Of a DNA stretch of 64,000 nucleotides, positions 57,525 to 64,000 are shown piece after piece. The stretch comes from Isoalcanivorax pacificus W11-5. Its GTDB lineage: Bacteria > Pseudomonadota > Gammaproteobacteria > Pseudomonadales > Alcanivoracaceae. How positions within the stretch are numbered: position 1 is the stretch's first letter; each line of letters begins with the position of its first letter. The position numbers and the translations under genes are program-made. The notes below the pieces were generated by a model. That model was not told the DNA's origin. It did not search any database and saw nothing but the letters and a program-made list of their open reading frames with translations. The DNA lies in assembly GCF_000299335.2 (NCBI RefSeq), contig NZ_CP004387.1, forward strand, positions 1,612,001 to 1,676,000. The letters run 5' to 3'.

Positions 57525-58664
57525 ATGTCAGAACAGGTACCCCGGCCACTGTGCATCGGGCTGCTGGTCAACCCGCTCGCAGGTCTGGGCGGCGCTGTGG
57601 CACTCAAGGGCAGTGATGGCGCGGACACCGTGGCCGAGGCGCTGTCCCGGGGTGCCGTGCCACAGGCCGGGCCGCGTGCGGTGCGGGCGCTGGCGGCACT
57701 GCGCGACAGTGGCGTGCCGGTACGGCTGCTGACCTGGGGTGGCGAGATGGGCGAGCGCTGGGCGGCGGAGGCAGGGGTGCCGGCGCAGGTGCTGGGCCAG
57801 CCGTCCTCACCGAGCACCCCGCCGGACACCCGGGAGGCGGTCCGGACACTGGCGGCGGAGGGCATCGACGTGCTGCTGTTCGCCGGCGGGGACGGCACGG
57901 CCCGCGATGTGTACGACACGCTTGGCACCGGGCTGCCGGTGCTGGGGATCCCGGCCGGCTGCAAGATGCACTCCGGCGTCTATGCCGTGAACCCGGAGGC
58001 GGCCGGCAGCCTGCTCGGAGCGCTGGTGCGCGGCGAGCTGGTGGGGCTGACCGACGGCGAAGTGCGGGATATTGATGAGCAGGCGTTCCGCGATGGCATC
58101 GTCAGGGCACGTTACTACGGCACACTGCGGGTGCCGGACAACAGCCGTCTGCTGCAGCAGGTGAAATGCGGCGGGCGTGAAACCGAGGATATGCAGGTCA
58201 CGGAACTGGCGGCCTGGATGGCCGGGCAGCTTGAACCGGATACCTGGTATCTGATGGGCTCCGGCTCCACGGTGGCCGAGGTGATGACACAACTTGGCCT
58301 GCCGAATACGCTGCTGGGCGTGGATGTGGTCAGAAACGGCGAGCGAGTGGCGGCGGATGTGACGGCGACGGAGATTCTGGCGTTGATTGGCGATGCGCCG
58401 GCACGTGCGGTGATCACCGTGATCGGCGGCCAGGGGCATCTGTTCGGGCGCGGCAACCAGCAGTTCAGCCCGGCGGTGATCCGCCGGCTCGGACGTGACC
58501 ATTTCCATGTTCTTGCCACGCGACTCAAGCTGGCGTCGTTGCGGGGGCGGCCGTTACAGGTGGATACCGGCGATGCTGCGCTGGATCGGGCACTGGCCGG
58601 CTGGATGCCCGTGGTCAGCGGTTATGAGGATCAGGTGTTGTACCCGGTCGGGGCCGAGCCCTGA
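57525..58664 (+). CDS. ATP-NAD kinase-like protein
   Basis: A 379-residue protein with the diacylglycerol/NAD kinase fold. The FAGGDGTARDVYDT motif (about 120-135) is the conserved nucleotide-binding GGDGT; GIPAGCKMHSGVYAV, GSGSTVAEVMTQ and VIGGQGHLFGRGNQQF are also characteristic of the ATP-NAD kinase-like group (AcoX-related), which is distinct from the main NadK. It may phosphorylate NAD or another substrate; not resolved. The SD GAGGAGG precedes ATG 57525; a GTG three bases before is possible. Confidence 0.85.
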   Translation: MSEQVPRPLCIGLLVNPLAGLGGAVALKGSDGADTVAEALSRGAVPQAGPRAVRALAALRDSGVPVRLLTWGGEMGERWAAEAGVPAQVLGQPSSPSTPPDTREAVRTLAAEGIDVLLFAGGDGTARDVYDTLGTGLPVLGIPAGCKMHSGVYAVNPEAAGSLLGALVRGELVGLTDGEVRDIDEQAFRDGIVRARYYGTLRVPDNSRLLQQVKCGGRETEDMQVTELAAWMAGQLEPDTWYLMGSGSTVAEVMTQLGLPNTLLGVDVVRNGERVAADVTATEILALIGDAPARAVITVIGGQGHLFGRGNQQFSPAVIRRLGRDHFHVLATRLKLASLRGRPLQVDTGDAALDRALAGWMPVVSGYEDQVLYPVGAEP

Positions 58665-58674
58665 GCGGAGAATG

Positions 58675-58698
58675 AAAAGGGCGCCAGCGGCGCCCTTT
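58675..58698. terminator. bidirectional terminator between the kinase and htpX
   Basis: AAAGGGCGCC (58676-58685) pairs with GGCGCCCTTT (58689-58698); A-run before and pyrimidine run after the stem, so it can stop transcription from both convergent genes. Confidence 0.75.
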
Positions 58699-58714
58699 CC
58701 CCTTTTCATATGCA

Positions 58715-59608
58715 TCAACCGTGCCGCTGCTCGCGCAGCGCGGCGATACGGTCGTCCAGCGGCGGGTGCGAATGGAACAGGGATTTCAGCCCCTGGCGCA
58801 GGCCCATGTTGATGCCGAACGCGGTCAGTGATTCCGGCATCTGGTCCGGCACGCCGCTCTCCGCTTTCAGGTGTTCCAGCGCGGAGATCATGCTCTGGCG
58901 ATTGGCCAGTTGCGCGCCGGCCGCGTCGGCCCGGTATTCGCGGAAGCGCGAGAACCACATGACGATGGCGGTGGCCAGGAAGCCGAGCAGGATCTGCGCG
59001 ACGATGGACACGATGTAGTAGCCCGGCCCGTAGCCGCGCTCGGTCTTGAACACCACCCGGTCGACCACATGGCCGATCACCCGCGAGAAGAAGATCACGA
59101 AGGTGTTCACCACGCCCTGGACCAGTGTCAGGGTGACCATGTCGCCATTGGCGACGTGGCCGATCTCGTGCGCCAGCACGGCACGGATTTCGTCGCGGCT
59201 GAAACGCTGCAGCATGCCTTCGGACACCGCGACCAGTGAGGCATTGCGGTTCCAGCCCGTGGCAAAGGCGTTGGATTGCTGGGCCGGGAAGATACCCACC
59301 TCCGGCATGCCGATGCCGGCCTTGGTGGACAGCTCGCGTACGGTGGTCACCAGCCACTGTTCGGCCTGGGTGCGGGGCTGGTCGATGACCTGGACGCGGG
59401 CCGCACGTTTCGCCATCCACTTGGACATGAACAGGGAAATCAGCGAGCCGGCGAAGCCGAACACGGCACTGAAGATCAGCAGGGCCTGCAGATCCAGGTC
59501 GACGCCGTTCTGCGCCAGAATCGAATTCACGCCAAGCAGGCTGAGAACGACGCTGGCCACCGCCAGCACGGCGATGTTGGTGAGCAGGAACAGGGCTATG
59601 CGCATCAT
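58715..59608 (-). CDS. htpX: membrane zinc metalloprotease HtpX
   Basis: A 297-residue M48-family protease that removes misfolded inner-membrane proteins. Four hydrophobic segments; the zinc motif is [14 protein letters not shown] (about 140), with the third ligand Glu in [12 protein letters not shown] (about 222). The start [16 protein letters not shown] matches E. coli HtpX and follows GGAGAG (minus strand); 17 residues further upstream in the same frame are not conserved. It belongs to the Cpx/heat-shock envelope response in E. coli. Confidence 0.96.
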   Translation of the reverse strand: MMRIALFLLTNIAVLAVASVVLSLLGVNSILAQNGVDLDLQALLIFSAVFGFAGSLISLFMSKWMAKRAARVQVIDQPRTQAEQWLVTTVRELSTKAGIGMPEVGIFPAQQSNAFATGWNRNASLVAVSEGMLQRFSRDEIRAVLAHEIGHVANGDMVTLTLVQGVVNTFVIFFSRVIGHVVDRVVFKTERGYGPGYYIVSIVAQILLGFLATAIVMWFSRFREYRADAAGAQLANRQSMISALEHLKAESGVPDQMPESLTAFGINMGLRQGLKSLFHSHPPLDDRIAALREQRHG

Positions 59609-59841
59609 GTGCTGAGACTCTCCAAGATAGTCACGGGGCAGGGCGGATGGGGTCGCCACCCGCGCCGGGGAATTCTGACAGTGATTTTGTGGTCTTGTGC
59701 CCCGAATTCAAGCGGATGCGGCTTTTTTTTGTTGCCAGCGGTGACCGGTGCCGGCACGACGCAACCGCCCGGATACCGTATGATCCTCGCTGGCGGCGGG
59801 CGCCGCCGCCGTGCCGGACTACTGCGAAAAGGAAGCCCTGC

Positions 59842-61902
59842 GTGTCCCTGGACAAAATGCTGGCCGAACTGGCCAATCCGGAAACCAGTGCCGTGAAGTC
59901 CATGGTGCTGATCGTCGACTGGCTGCGGCCGGGCCGGCACGAGGCCACCGACGCGGTGGCTGACCGCATGACAGGGCTGGCCGCTATCTTACAGGCCAGA
60001 CCCGACCTCCACCAGCAACTCGCCGAACGCCTGCAGGGCTGGCTTGATGAAGCGCGCTTCTTCCAGTTGCTGACCGGGCTGGGGCTGTATTCCCGTCGCG
60101 GCTTTCTCAAGGAAATGGGCGAGCGCCTGTATGAGCGCCTGAATCCGTCGCCGGTCAACATGACCAGCGTGAAGGACGTTTTCTTCATCGTCTTTCGTCG
60201 CAAATCCGATATTGAATGGGTGGCCCAGGTGCCGGATGACGCCTGGGTCAGCCTGCTGTTCACCTTGTGGCAGTTTTCACCAGAAGCGCTGGCGAGCACG
60301 CAGGAACGGCTGTGCCACGAAGTGCTGTATGCCATCGAGCTGTTGTCGATCTGGATTGCGGCAGAAGAGCTGGAGCCGGCGATCCTGCGCCTGGACCCGC
60401 GCATCCTGAAACGGGATTCGGCGTTTGTGGCCTTGCAGCGCGAGCTGGCGCTGTATACCCAGGCGTATCCGAAATGGCTGAGTGATCCCGAGACGGCCCG
60501 CCTGGACGATGCCCACGCCCGCGTGCTGCTGGAACAGTGCGAAGAAGAAATCGCCCGCCTGCGCCGGCGCACGGTGAACTGCGGCACCAGCGTGGCGCTG
60601 ACGCATCTGCTGGAACGTCTGAGCCAGACGCTGGCGCGCATCGAACTGCTGCTGGACGTGGTCGATCCGGATGACCCGGAAAAGCGCCGGCGCCGGGGTG
60701 TGGAGCTGTTCCGGCAACTGGTGCAGGCGATGGCGGCGCGGCACAGTGTCGGTGCCCTCTGGCAACAGAACACCCGCCTGCTGGCGCGCAGTGTCACGGA
60801 AAACTCCAGTGACCATGGCGAGCACTACATCGCCGGCAGCCGCCGGGAGTACTTCCGCATGCTGGCGTCCGGGGCGGGCGGCGGTTTCATCATTGCGTTC
60901 ATGGCGCTGATCAAGATACAGATTCTGGGGCTCGGGCTGGCGGACTTTCCGCAGACGGTGCTGGTGAGCCTGAACTATGGGTTGGGGTTCGTGCTGATCC
61001 ACATGCTGTACTGCACGGTGGCCACCAAGCAGCCGGCGATGACGGCGGCGAGCATCGCCGAAAAAGTGGAACAGGGTGAGCACGGCCGGGCCAATGCGCG
61101 CAAGCTGGCCGAACTGCTGGTGCGGGTGGGCCGCACACAGTTTGTCGCCATTCTTGGCAATGTGGCGGTGGCGTTGTCGGTGGCGTTTCTGATCGGCTGG
61201 GGCTACAGCCAGTGGCAGGGCGGTGCGCCACTGATCGGCAGTGAGCGGTACGATTACATTCTTTCCGGGATTCATCCCTGGCAAAGCCCGGCGCTGTTCT
61301 ATGCGGCGATTGCCGGGTTGTGGCTGTTCGTGTCCGGTCTGATCGCCGGCTGGTTCGACAACCGTTCCGCGTACCTGGACATGGAGGCGCGCTTGCGCGG
61401 CCATCCGGTGCTGCGTGCCGTGTTGCCGGCCGGCGCCCGCGACTGGCTGGCGCGTTACGCGAGCGAGAACTACGGTGCCCTGATGAGCAACTTCACCTTC
61501 GGTGTGCTGCTGGGGTCCACCGGCTATATCGGCCATCAACTGGGCCTGCCGATTGATATTCGCCATGTGGCGTTTTCGTCTGCCGATGTGGGTTACGCGA
61601 TGTCAGTGGATATTCCCTCGGCGCAGGCGTTTGTCTGTTTTGTACTGTTTGCGCTGCTGATCGGGGGCGTCAACCTGGTAGTGAGTTTTGCCCTGGCGTT
61701 GAACGTGGCGCTGCGTGCACGGGGTACTCGCATCGCCAGCATCAGCAAACTGCTGAAGGCGTATTTCCAGGTGCTGCGCGAGCGACCGGCGGGCTTGTTG
61801 TACCCACCGCCGGATACGGTTCCTGCGGAGGAAGATGTGGTCCCGGAGGGTAAGCCGGAAAAAAAGGACGAGAAGAAAAGCAGCGGCGACAAGGCGGCCT
61901 GA
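59842..61902 (+). CDS. Gcr-family membrane protein (annotated elsewhere as site-specific recombinase)
   Basis: A 686-residue protein of the family called SpecificRecomb/Gcr. The N-terminal 350 residues are helical and soluble; a run of transmembrane helices covers about 390-650 (FMALIKIQILGLGLADFPQT, LNYGLGFVLIHMLYCTVATKQPAM, FVAILGNVAVALSVAFLIGW, FVCFVLFALLIGGVNLVVSFAL). The tail is charged (KPEKKDEKKSS). I see no recombinase catalytic motif, so the old name is probably wrong. Start GTG 59842 follows AAAAGGAAG. Confidence 0.8.
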   Translation: MSLDKMLAELANPETSAVKSMVLIVDWLRPGRHEATDAVADRMTGLAAILQARPDLHQQLAERLQGWLDEARFFQLLTGLGLYSRRGFLKEMGERLYERLNPSPVNMTSVKDVFFIVFRRKSDIEWVAQVPDDAWVSLLFTLWQFSPEALASTQERLCHEVLYAIELLSIWIAAEELEPAILRLDPRILKRDSAFVALQRELALYTQAYPKWLSDPETARLDDAHARVLLEQCEEEIARLRRRTVNCGTSVALTHLLERLSQTLARIELLLDVVDPDDPEKRRRRGVELFRQLVQAMAARHSVGALWQQNTRLLARSVTENSSDHGEHYIAGSRREYFRMLASGAGGGFIIAFMALIKIQILGLGLADFPQTVLVSLNYGLGFVLIHMLYCTVATKQPAMTAASIAEKVEQGEHGRANARKLAELLVRVGRTQFVAILGNVAVALSVAFLIGWGYSQWQGGAPLIGSERYDYILSGIHPWQSPALFYAAIAGLWLFVSGLIAGWFDNRSAYLDMEARLRGHPVLRAVLPAGARDWLARYASENYGALMSNFTFGVLLGSTGYIGHQLGLPIDIRHVAFSSADVGYAMSVDIPSAQAFVCFVLFALLIGGVNLVVSFALALNVALRARGTRIASISKLLKAYFQVLRERPAGLLYPPPDTVPAEEDVVPEGKPEKKDEKKSSGDKAA

Positions 61903-61904
61903 TG

Positions 61905-62399
61905 TCAGTCGTCCCGTGGTTGGCGCTGATAGTGGGGCAGGGTGGCCGGTGAGGTCACTGCCTCCGGACGGTTCGCCAGGAAGTAGCGCATTACAGCACT
62001 GATATCGGCGGAATGACCGCCGCGCAGGGCGGCGCGAATCTGCTCCACCAGGGCGCCTTTTTCCGCCATCAGGGTACCAGGCAAGTTGGCGGGTGGTTCT
62101 GCCAGGCGCAGGTCGCTGGCGGCGCTGAGCAGCACGAATGCCTTGTTGGTGAGCACGGCCTGATCAATGCCGTCCTGGTAGATCAGGCTGTCGTAGCGCA
62201 GGTAGCCTTCGCTGGCCAGCCACAGCAGGGTGCCGAGGCAGGCCATGTAGCGTTTGGAGTGCAGGCCGACTTCGTCCGGCTCGTCCGGGCCGGAGATGTC
62301 TTCCACATAGATGGCCTGCGGGCGCGGGAAGGCGTTGTACAGGTGCAGCAGGATCAGCGCCGCATCGCGGCAGAAGTCGTCGATGTGGATGTCGGCCAT
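61905..62399 (-). CDS. conserved hypothetical protein
   Basis: A 164-residue soluble protein: DAALILLHLYNAFPRPQAIY near the start, KRYMACLGTLLWLASEGYLRY in the middle, and a helical C-terminal part with AVMRYFLANR. The middle section resembles a winged-helix (MarR-like HTH) layout, but this is weak. I do not recognise the family. It is followed by the convergent end of the Gcr-family gene (2 bases apart) and preceded by alaA. Confidence 0.6.
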   Translation of the reverse strand: MADIHIDDFCRDAALILLHLYNAFPRPQAIYVEDISGPDEPDEVGLHSKRYMACLGTLLWLASEGYLRYDSLIYQDGIDQAVLTNKAFVLLSAASDLRLAEPPANLPGTLMAEKGALVEQIRAALRGGHSADISAVMRYFLANRPEAVTSPATLPHYQRQPRDD

Positions 62400-62436
62400 A
62401 CCGTGCCCCGTGATTCCCGGTTGCTGATTGCCGTTG

Positions 62437-63663
62437 CTACTTGCGCATGCGCGCCAGATAGCGCCCGATGCGGCTGATGGCTTCCTGGATGTCGTCCAGT
62501 TGCGGCAGGAACACGATGCGGAAGTGATCCGGTTTCGGCCAGTTGAAGGCCGTGCCCTGGACGATCAGCACACGTTCCTGGCGCAGCAGGTCCAGCGCGA
62601 AGGCTTCGTCGTCGTCAATGCGGTAGACGTCCGGGTCCAGGCGAGGGAACAGGTACAGCGCGGATTTCGGTTTGACGCAGGACACACCGGGAATCTCGTT
62701 CAGCAATTGCCAGGCCAGGTCACGCTGCTTGCCGAGGCGGCCGCTGGGCAGGACCAGATCGTCGATGCTCTGGTAGCCGCCGAGGGCGGTCTGGATCGCA
62801 TGCTGGGCCGGCACGTTGGCGCACAGGCGCATGGAGGCCAGCATTTCCAGGCCCTCAATGAAGTCCTTCGCCAGGTGCTTGGCGCCGGAGATGATCATCC
62901 AGCCGGACCGGAAGCCGGCAGCGCGGTACGCTTTCGACAGGCCGTTGAAGGTGACGAACAGCAGGTCCTCGGCCATGGAGGCGATGGACACATGCTGCTC
63001 TTCGTCGTAGAGGATCTTGTCGTAGATTTCGTCGGCGAACACGATCAGGTTGTGCTGCCGGGCGATCTCCAGCATTTCCTGCAGGAAGGCGCGGCTGTAG
63101 TTGGCGCCGGTGGGATTGTTCGGGTTGATGATCACCAGCGCGCGGGTGCGCGGGGTGATCTTGGCGCGAATATCGTCCAGCGCCGGCTGCCAGTCCTGTT
63201 GTTCGTCGCACAGATAATGCACCGGATTGCCGCCGGCCAGCCGCACGGCGGCGGTCCACAGCGGGTAGTCCGGGGCAGGAATGAGGATTTCGTCGCCGTT
63301 GTTGACCAGCGCCTGCATCGACATGACGATCAGCTCGGAGACGCCGTTGCCGAGGATGATATCGTCGATGGTGACGCCTTCGATGCCCTTTTCCTGGCAG
63401 TAGTGCATCACCGCCTTGCGTGCCGGGAACAGCCCCTTGGAATGGCAGTAGCCGGTGGAGTCCGGCAGGTTATGGATCACGTCCTGCAGGATCTCGTCCG
63501 GGGCGATCAGGCCGAACGGCGCCGGGTTGCCGATGTTCAGCTTGATGATGCGCTGGCCATCCTCCTCCATGCGGTTGGCTTCACGCAGCACCGGGCCACG
63601 GATGTCGTAACATACGCCTTTCAGTTTTTCGGACTTGAGAATGGCCGGTTTATCCGCACTCAT
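62437..63663 (-). CDS. alaA: alanine transaminase AlaA (YfbQ)
   Basis: A 408-residue class I PLP aminotransferase that makes alanine from pyruvate and glutamate. The start [22 protein letters not shown] matches AlaA. It has [45 protein letters not shown], and the Schiff-base Lys in [16 protein letters not shown] (about 240). A hypothetical gene follows 37 bases downstream. Length is close to E. coli AlaA (405). Confidence 0.95.
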   Translation of the reverse strand: MSADKPAILKSEKLKGVCYDIRGPVLREANRMEEDGQRIIKLNIGNPAPFGLIAPDEILQDVIHNLPDSTGYCHSKGLFPARKAVMHYCQEKGIEGVTIDDIILGNGVSELIVMSMQALVNNGDEILIPAPDYPLWTAAVRLAGGNPVHYLCDEQQDWQPALDDIRAKITPRTRALVIINPNNPTGANYSRAFLQEMLEIARQHNLIVFADEIYDKILYDEEQHVSIASMAEDLLFVTFNGLSKAYRAAGFRSGWMIISGAKHLAKDFIEGLEMLASMRLCANVPAQHAIQTALGGYQSIDDLVLPSGRLGKQRDLAWQLLNEIPGVSCVKPKSALYLFPRLDPDVYRIDDDEAFALDLLRQERVLIVQGTAFNWPKPDHFRIVFLPQLDDIQEAISRIGRYLARMRK

Positions 63664-63786
63664 GATCTGGGCTTGGTCAGGAAAAAGGAGCCCGCATTCT
63701 ACAACGCGATTTCGCTGGCTGTATATGAACCCTCAGGCGCGTTGCCGATCACACCAGACAGACACGACTCACTTCGGGAGAGCAGT

Positions 63787-64000
63787 ATGGACAAGATCCG
63801 CAAGAGCGAGGACGAGTGGCGCCGGGAACTGGACCCGGAGACCTTCCGCATCACCCGGCAGCATGGTACCGAACGGGCCTTCACCGGCAAGTACCATGAC
63901 AGCAAGACCCCCGGTGTCTACCACTGCGTCTGCTGTGGCACGCCGCTGTTCGATGCGGCAACCAAGTATGATTCCGGCAGCGGCTGGCCGAGTTTCTATC
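63787..64000 (+). CDS. msrB: peptide methionine-R-sulfoxide reductase MsrB (partial)
   Basis: The first 71 codons; the 3' part lies beyond the window. The sequence [20 protein letters not shown] and [26 protein letters not shown] is the MsrB start, with the first zinc Cys pair at residues 47 and 50. It repairs oxidised Met in proteins with thioredoxin. ATG 63787 follows CGGGAGAGCAG. Confidence 0.93.
   Translation, partial: MDKIRKSEDEWRRELDPETFRITRQHGTERAFTGKYHDSKTPGVYHCVCCGTPLFDAATKYDSGSGWPSFY

Noticed and set aside
60277..61566. 429-codon minus-strand frame inside the Gcr-family gene
   Set aside because: Shadow frame; the plus-strand product has clear transmembrane segments and family motifs.
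59842..61902. Evidence for a mobile element because of the recombinase family name
   Set aside because: No integrase motif, no attachment-site repeats, no change in composition around it; the protein is a conserved membrane protein.

Overview
The window is one continuous, GC-rich (roughly 63-65 % by eye), densely coded chromosomal stretch of a Gram-negative gammaproteobacterium. Diagnostic content includes lipoproteins and TonB-type systems, an AcrAB/AcrR-type efflux locus, a dnaX-ybaB-recR block preceded by the SRP RNA gene, EpmC, SelO, YbjN, a PA1571-family small protein, long-form FadE and AlaA. The many acyl-CoA and fatty-acid enzymes (GcdH, FadE, another acyl-CoA dehydrogenase, an SCP-2 protein, a thioesterase, an iron-type alcohol dehydrogenase) suggest a lipid or hydrocarbon degrader such as the Alcanivorax group; the genus is inference. 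I saw no insertion sequence, integrase, tRNA, 5S/16S/23S rRNA or CRISPR array.

Layout. 1-6.2 kb: 5' part of a TonB-dependent receptor, then the acrA-acrB pump operon with its divergent repressor and a clear AcrR-like operator. 6.3-11.1 kb: surE, a quinone-oxidoreductase-like gene, gcdH, a thioesterase and an Fe-alcohol dehydrogenase. 11.4-17 kb: a small membrane protein, an orphan TPR/winged-helix regulator, a small outer-membrane barrel and a NarL-type two-component system. 17.1-31.1 kb: fadE, cnoX, an SCP-2 protein, a GlxA-type regulator with a dienelactone hydrolase, a YbaN-like protein, an SMR pump, a CoA-transferase, selO and a run of four genes of unknown function. 31.3-39.8 kb: ybjN, a 2OG-Fe(II) oxygenase overlapping a glycine-rich exported protein, a small heat-shock protein, a membrane protein, an AraC regulator and a GGDEF/EAL protein. 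39.9-43 kb: ffs, dnaX, ybaB, recR. 43-46.3 kb: an acyl-CoA dehydrogenase with an operator inside its promoter, a MATE pump, epmC.

46.3-55.7 kb, all on the minus strand, is the most interesting block. Nine genes encode an ExbB/TolQ-like channel, two ExbD/TolR-like subunits, a TonB-like Pro-rich AgmX/PglI-type protein, two TPR lipoproteins (one of 1005 residues), a third exported TPR protein and two small exported proteins. One channel protein, two TolR-like proteins, TPR lipoproteins and an AgmX-type protein is the parts list of the Myxococcus Agl/Glt envelope machine, so this looks like an energised trans-envelope complex of unknown function. One of the two ExbD paralogs has Asn where the other has the ion-carrying Asp. 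A cluster of five back-to-back hairpins lies inside the operon just before exbB.

55.9-64 kb: pdxB, a PA1571-family protein, an ATP-NAD kinase-like protein, htpX, a Gcr-family membrane protein, a hypothetical protein, alaA and the start of msrB. Other notable signals are a complete programmed -1 frameshift signal in dnaX, a perfect 33-bp inverted repeat that supplies a stop codon, heptamer arrays beside ffs, and a 37-nt dispersed hairpin repeat.
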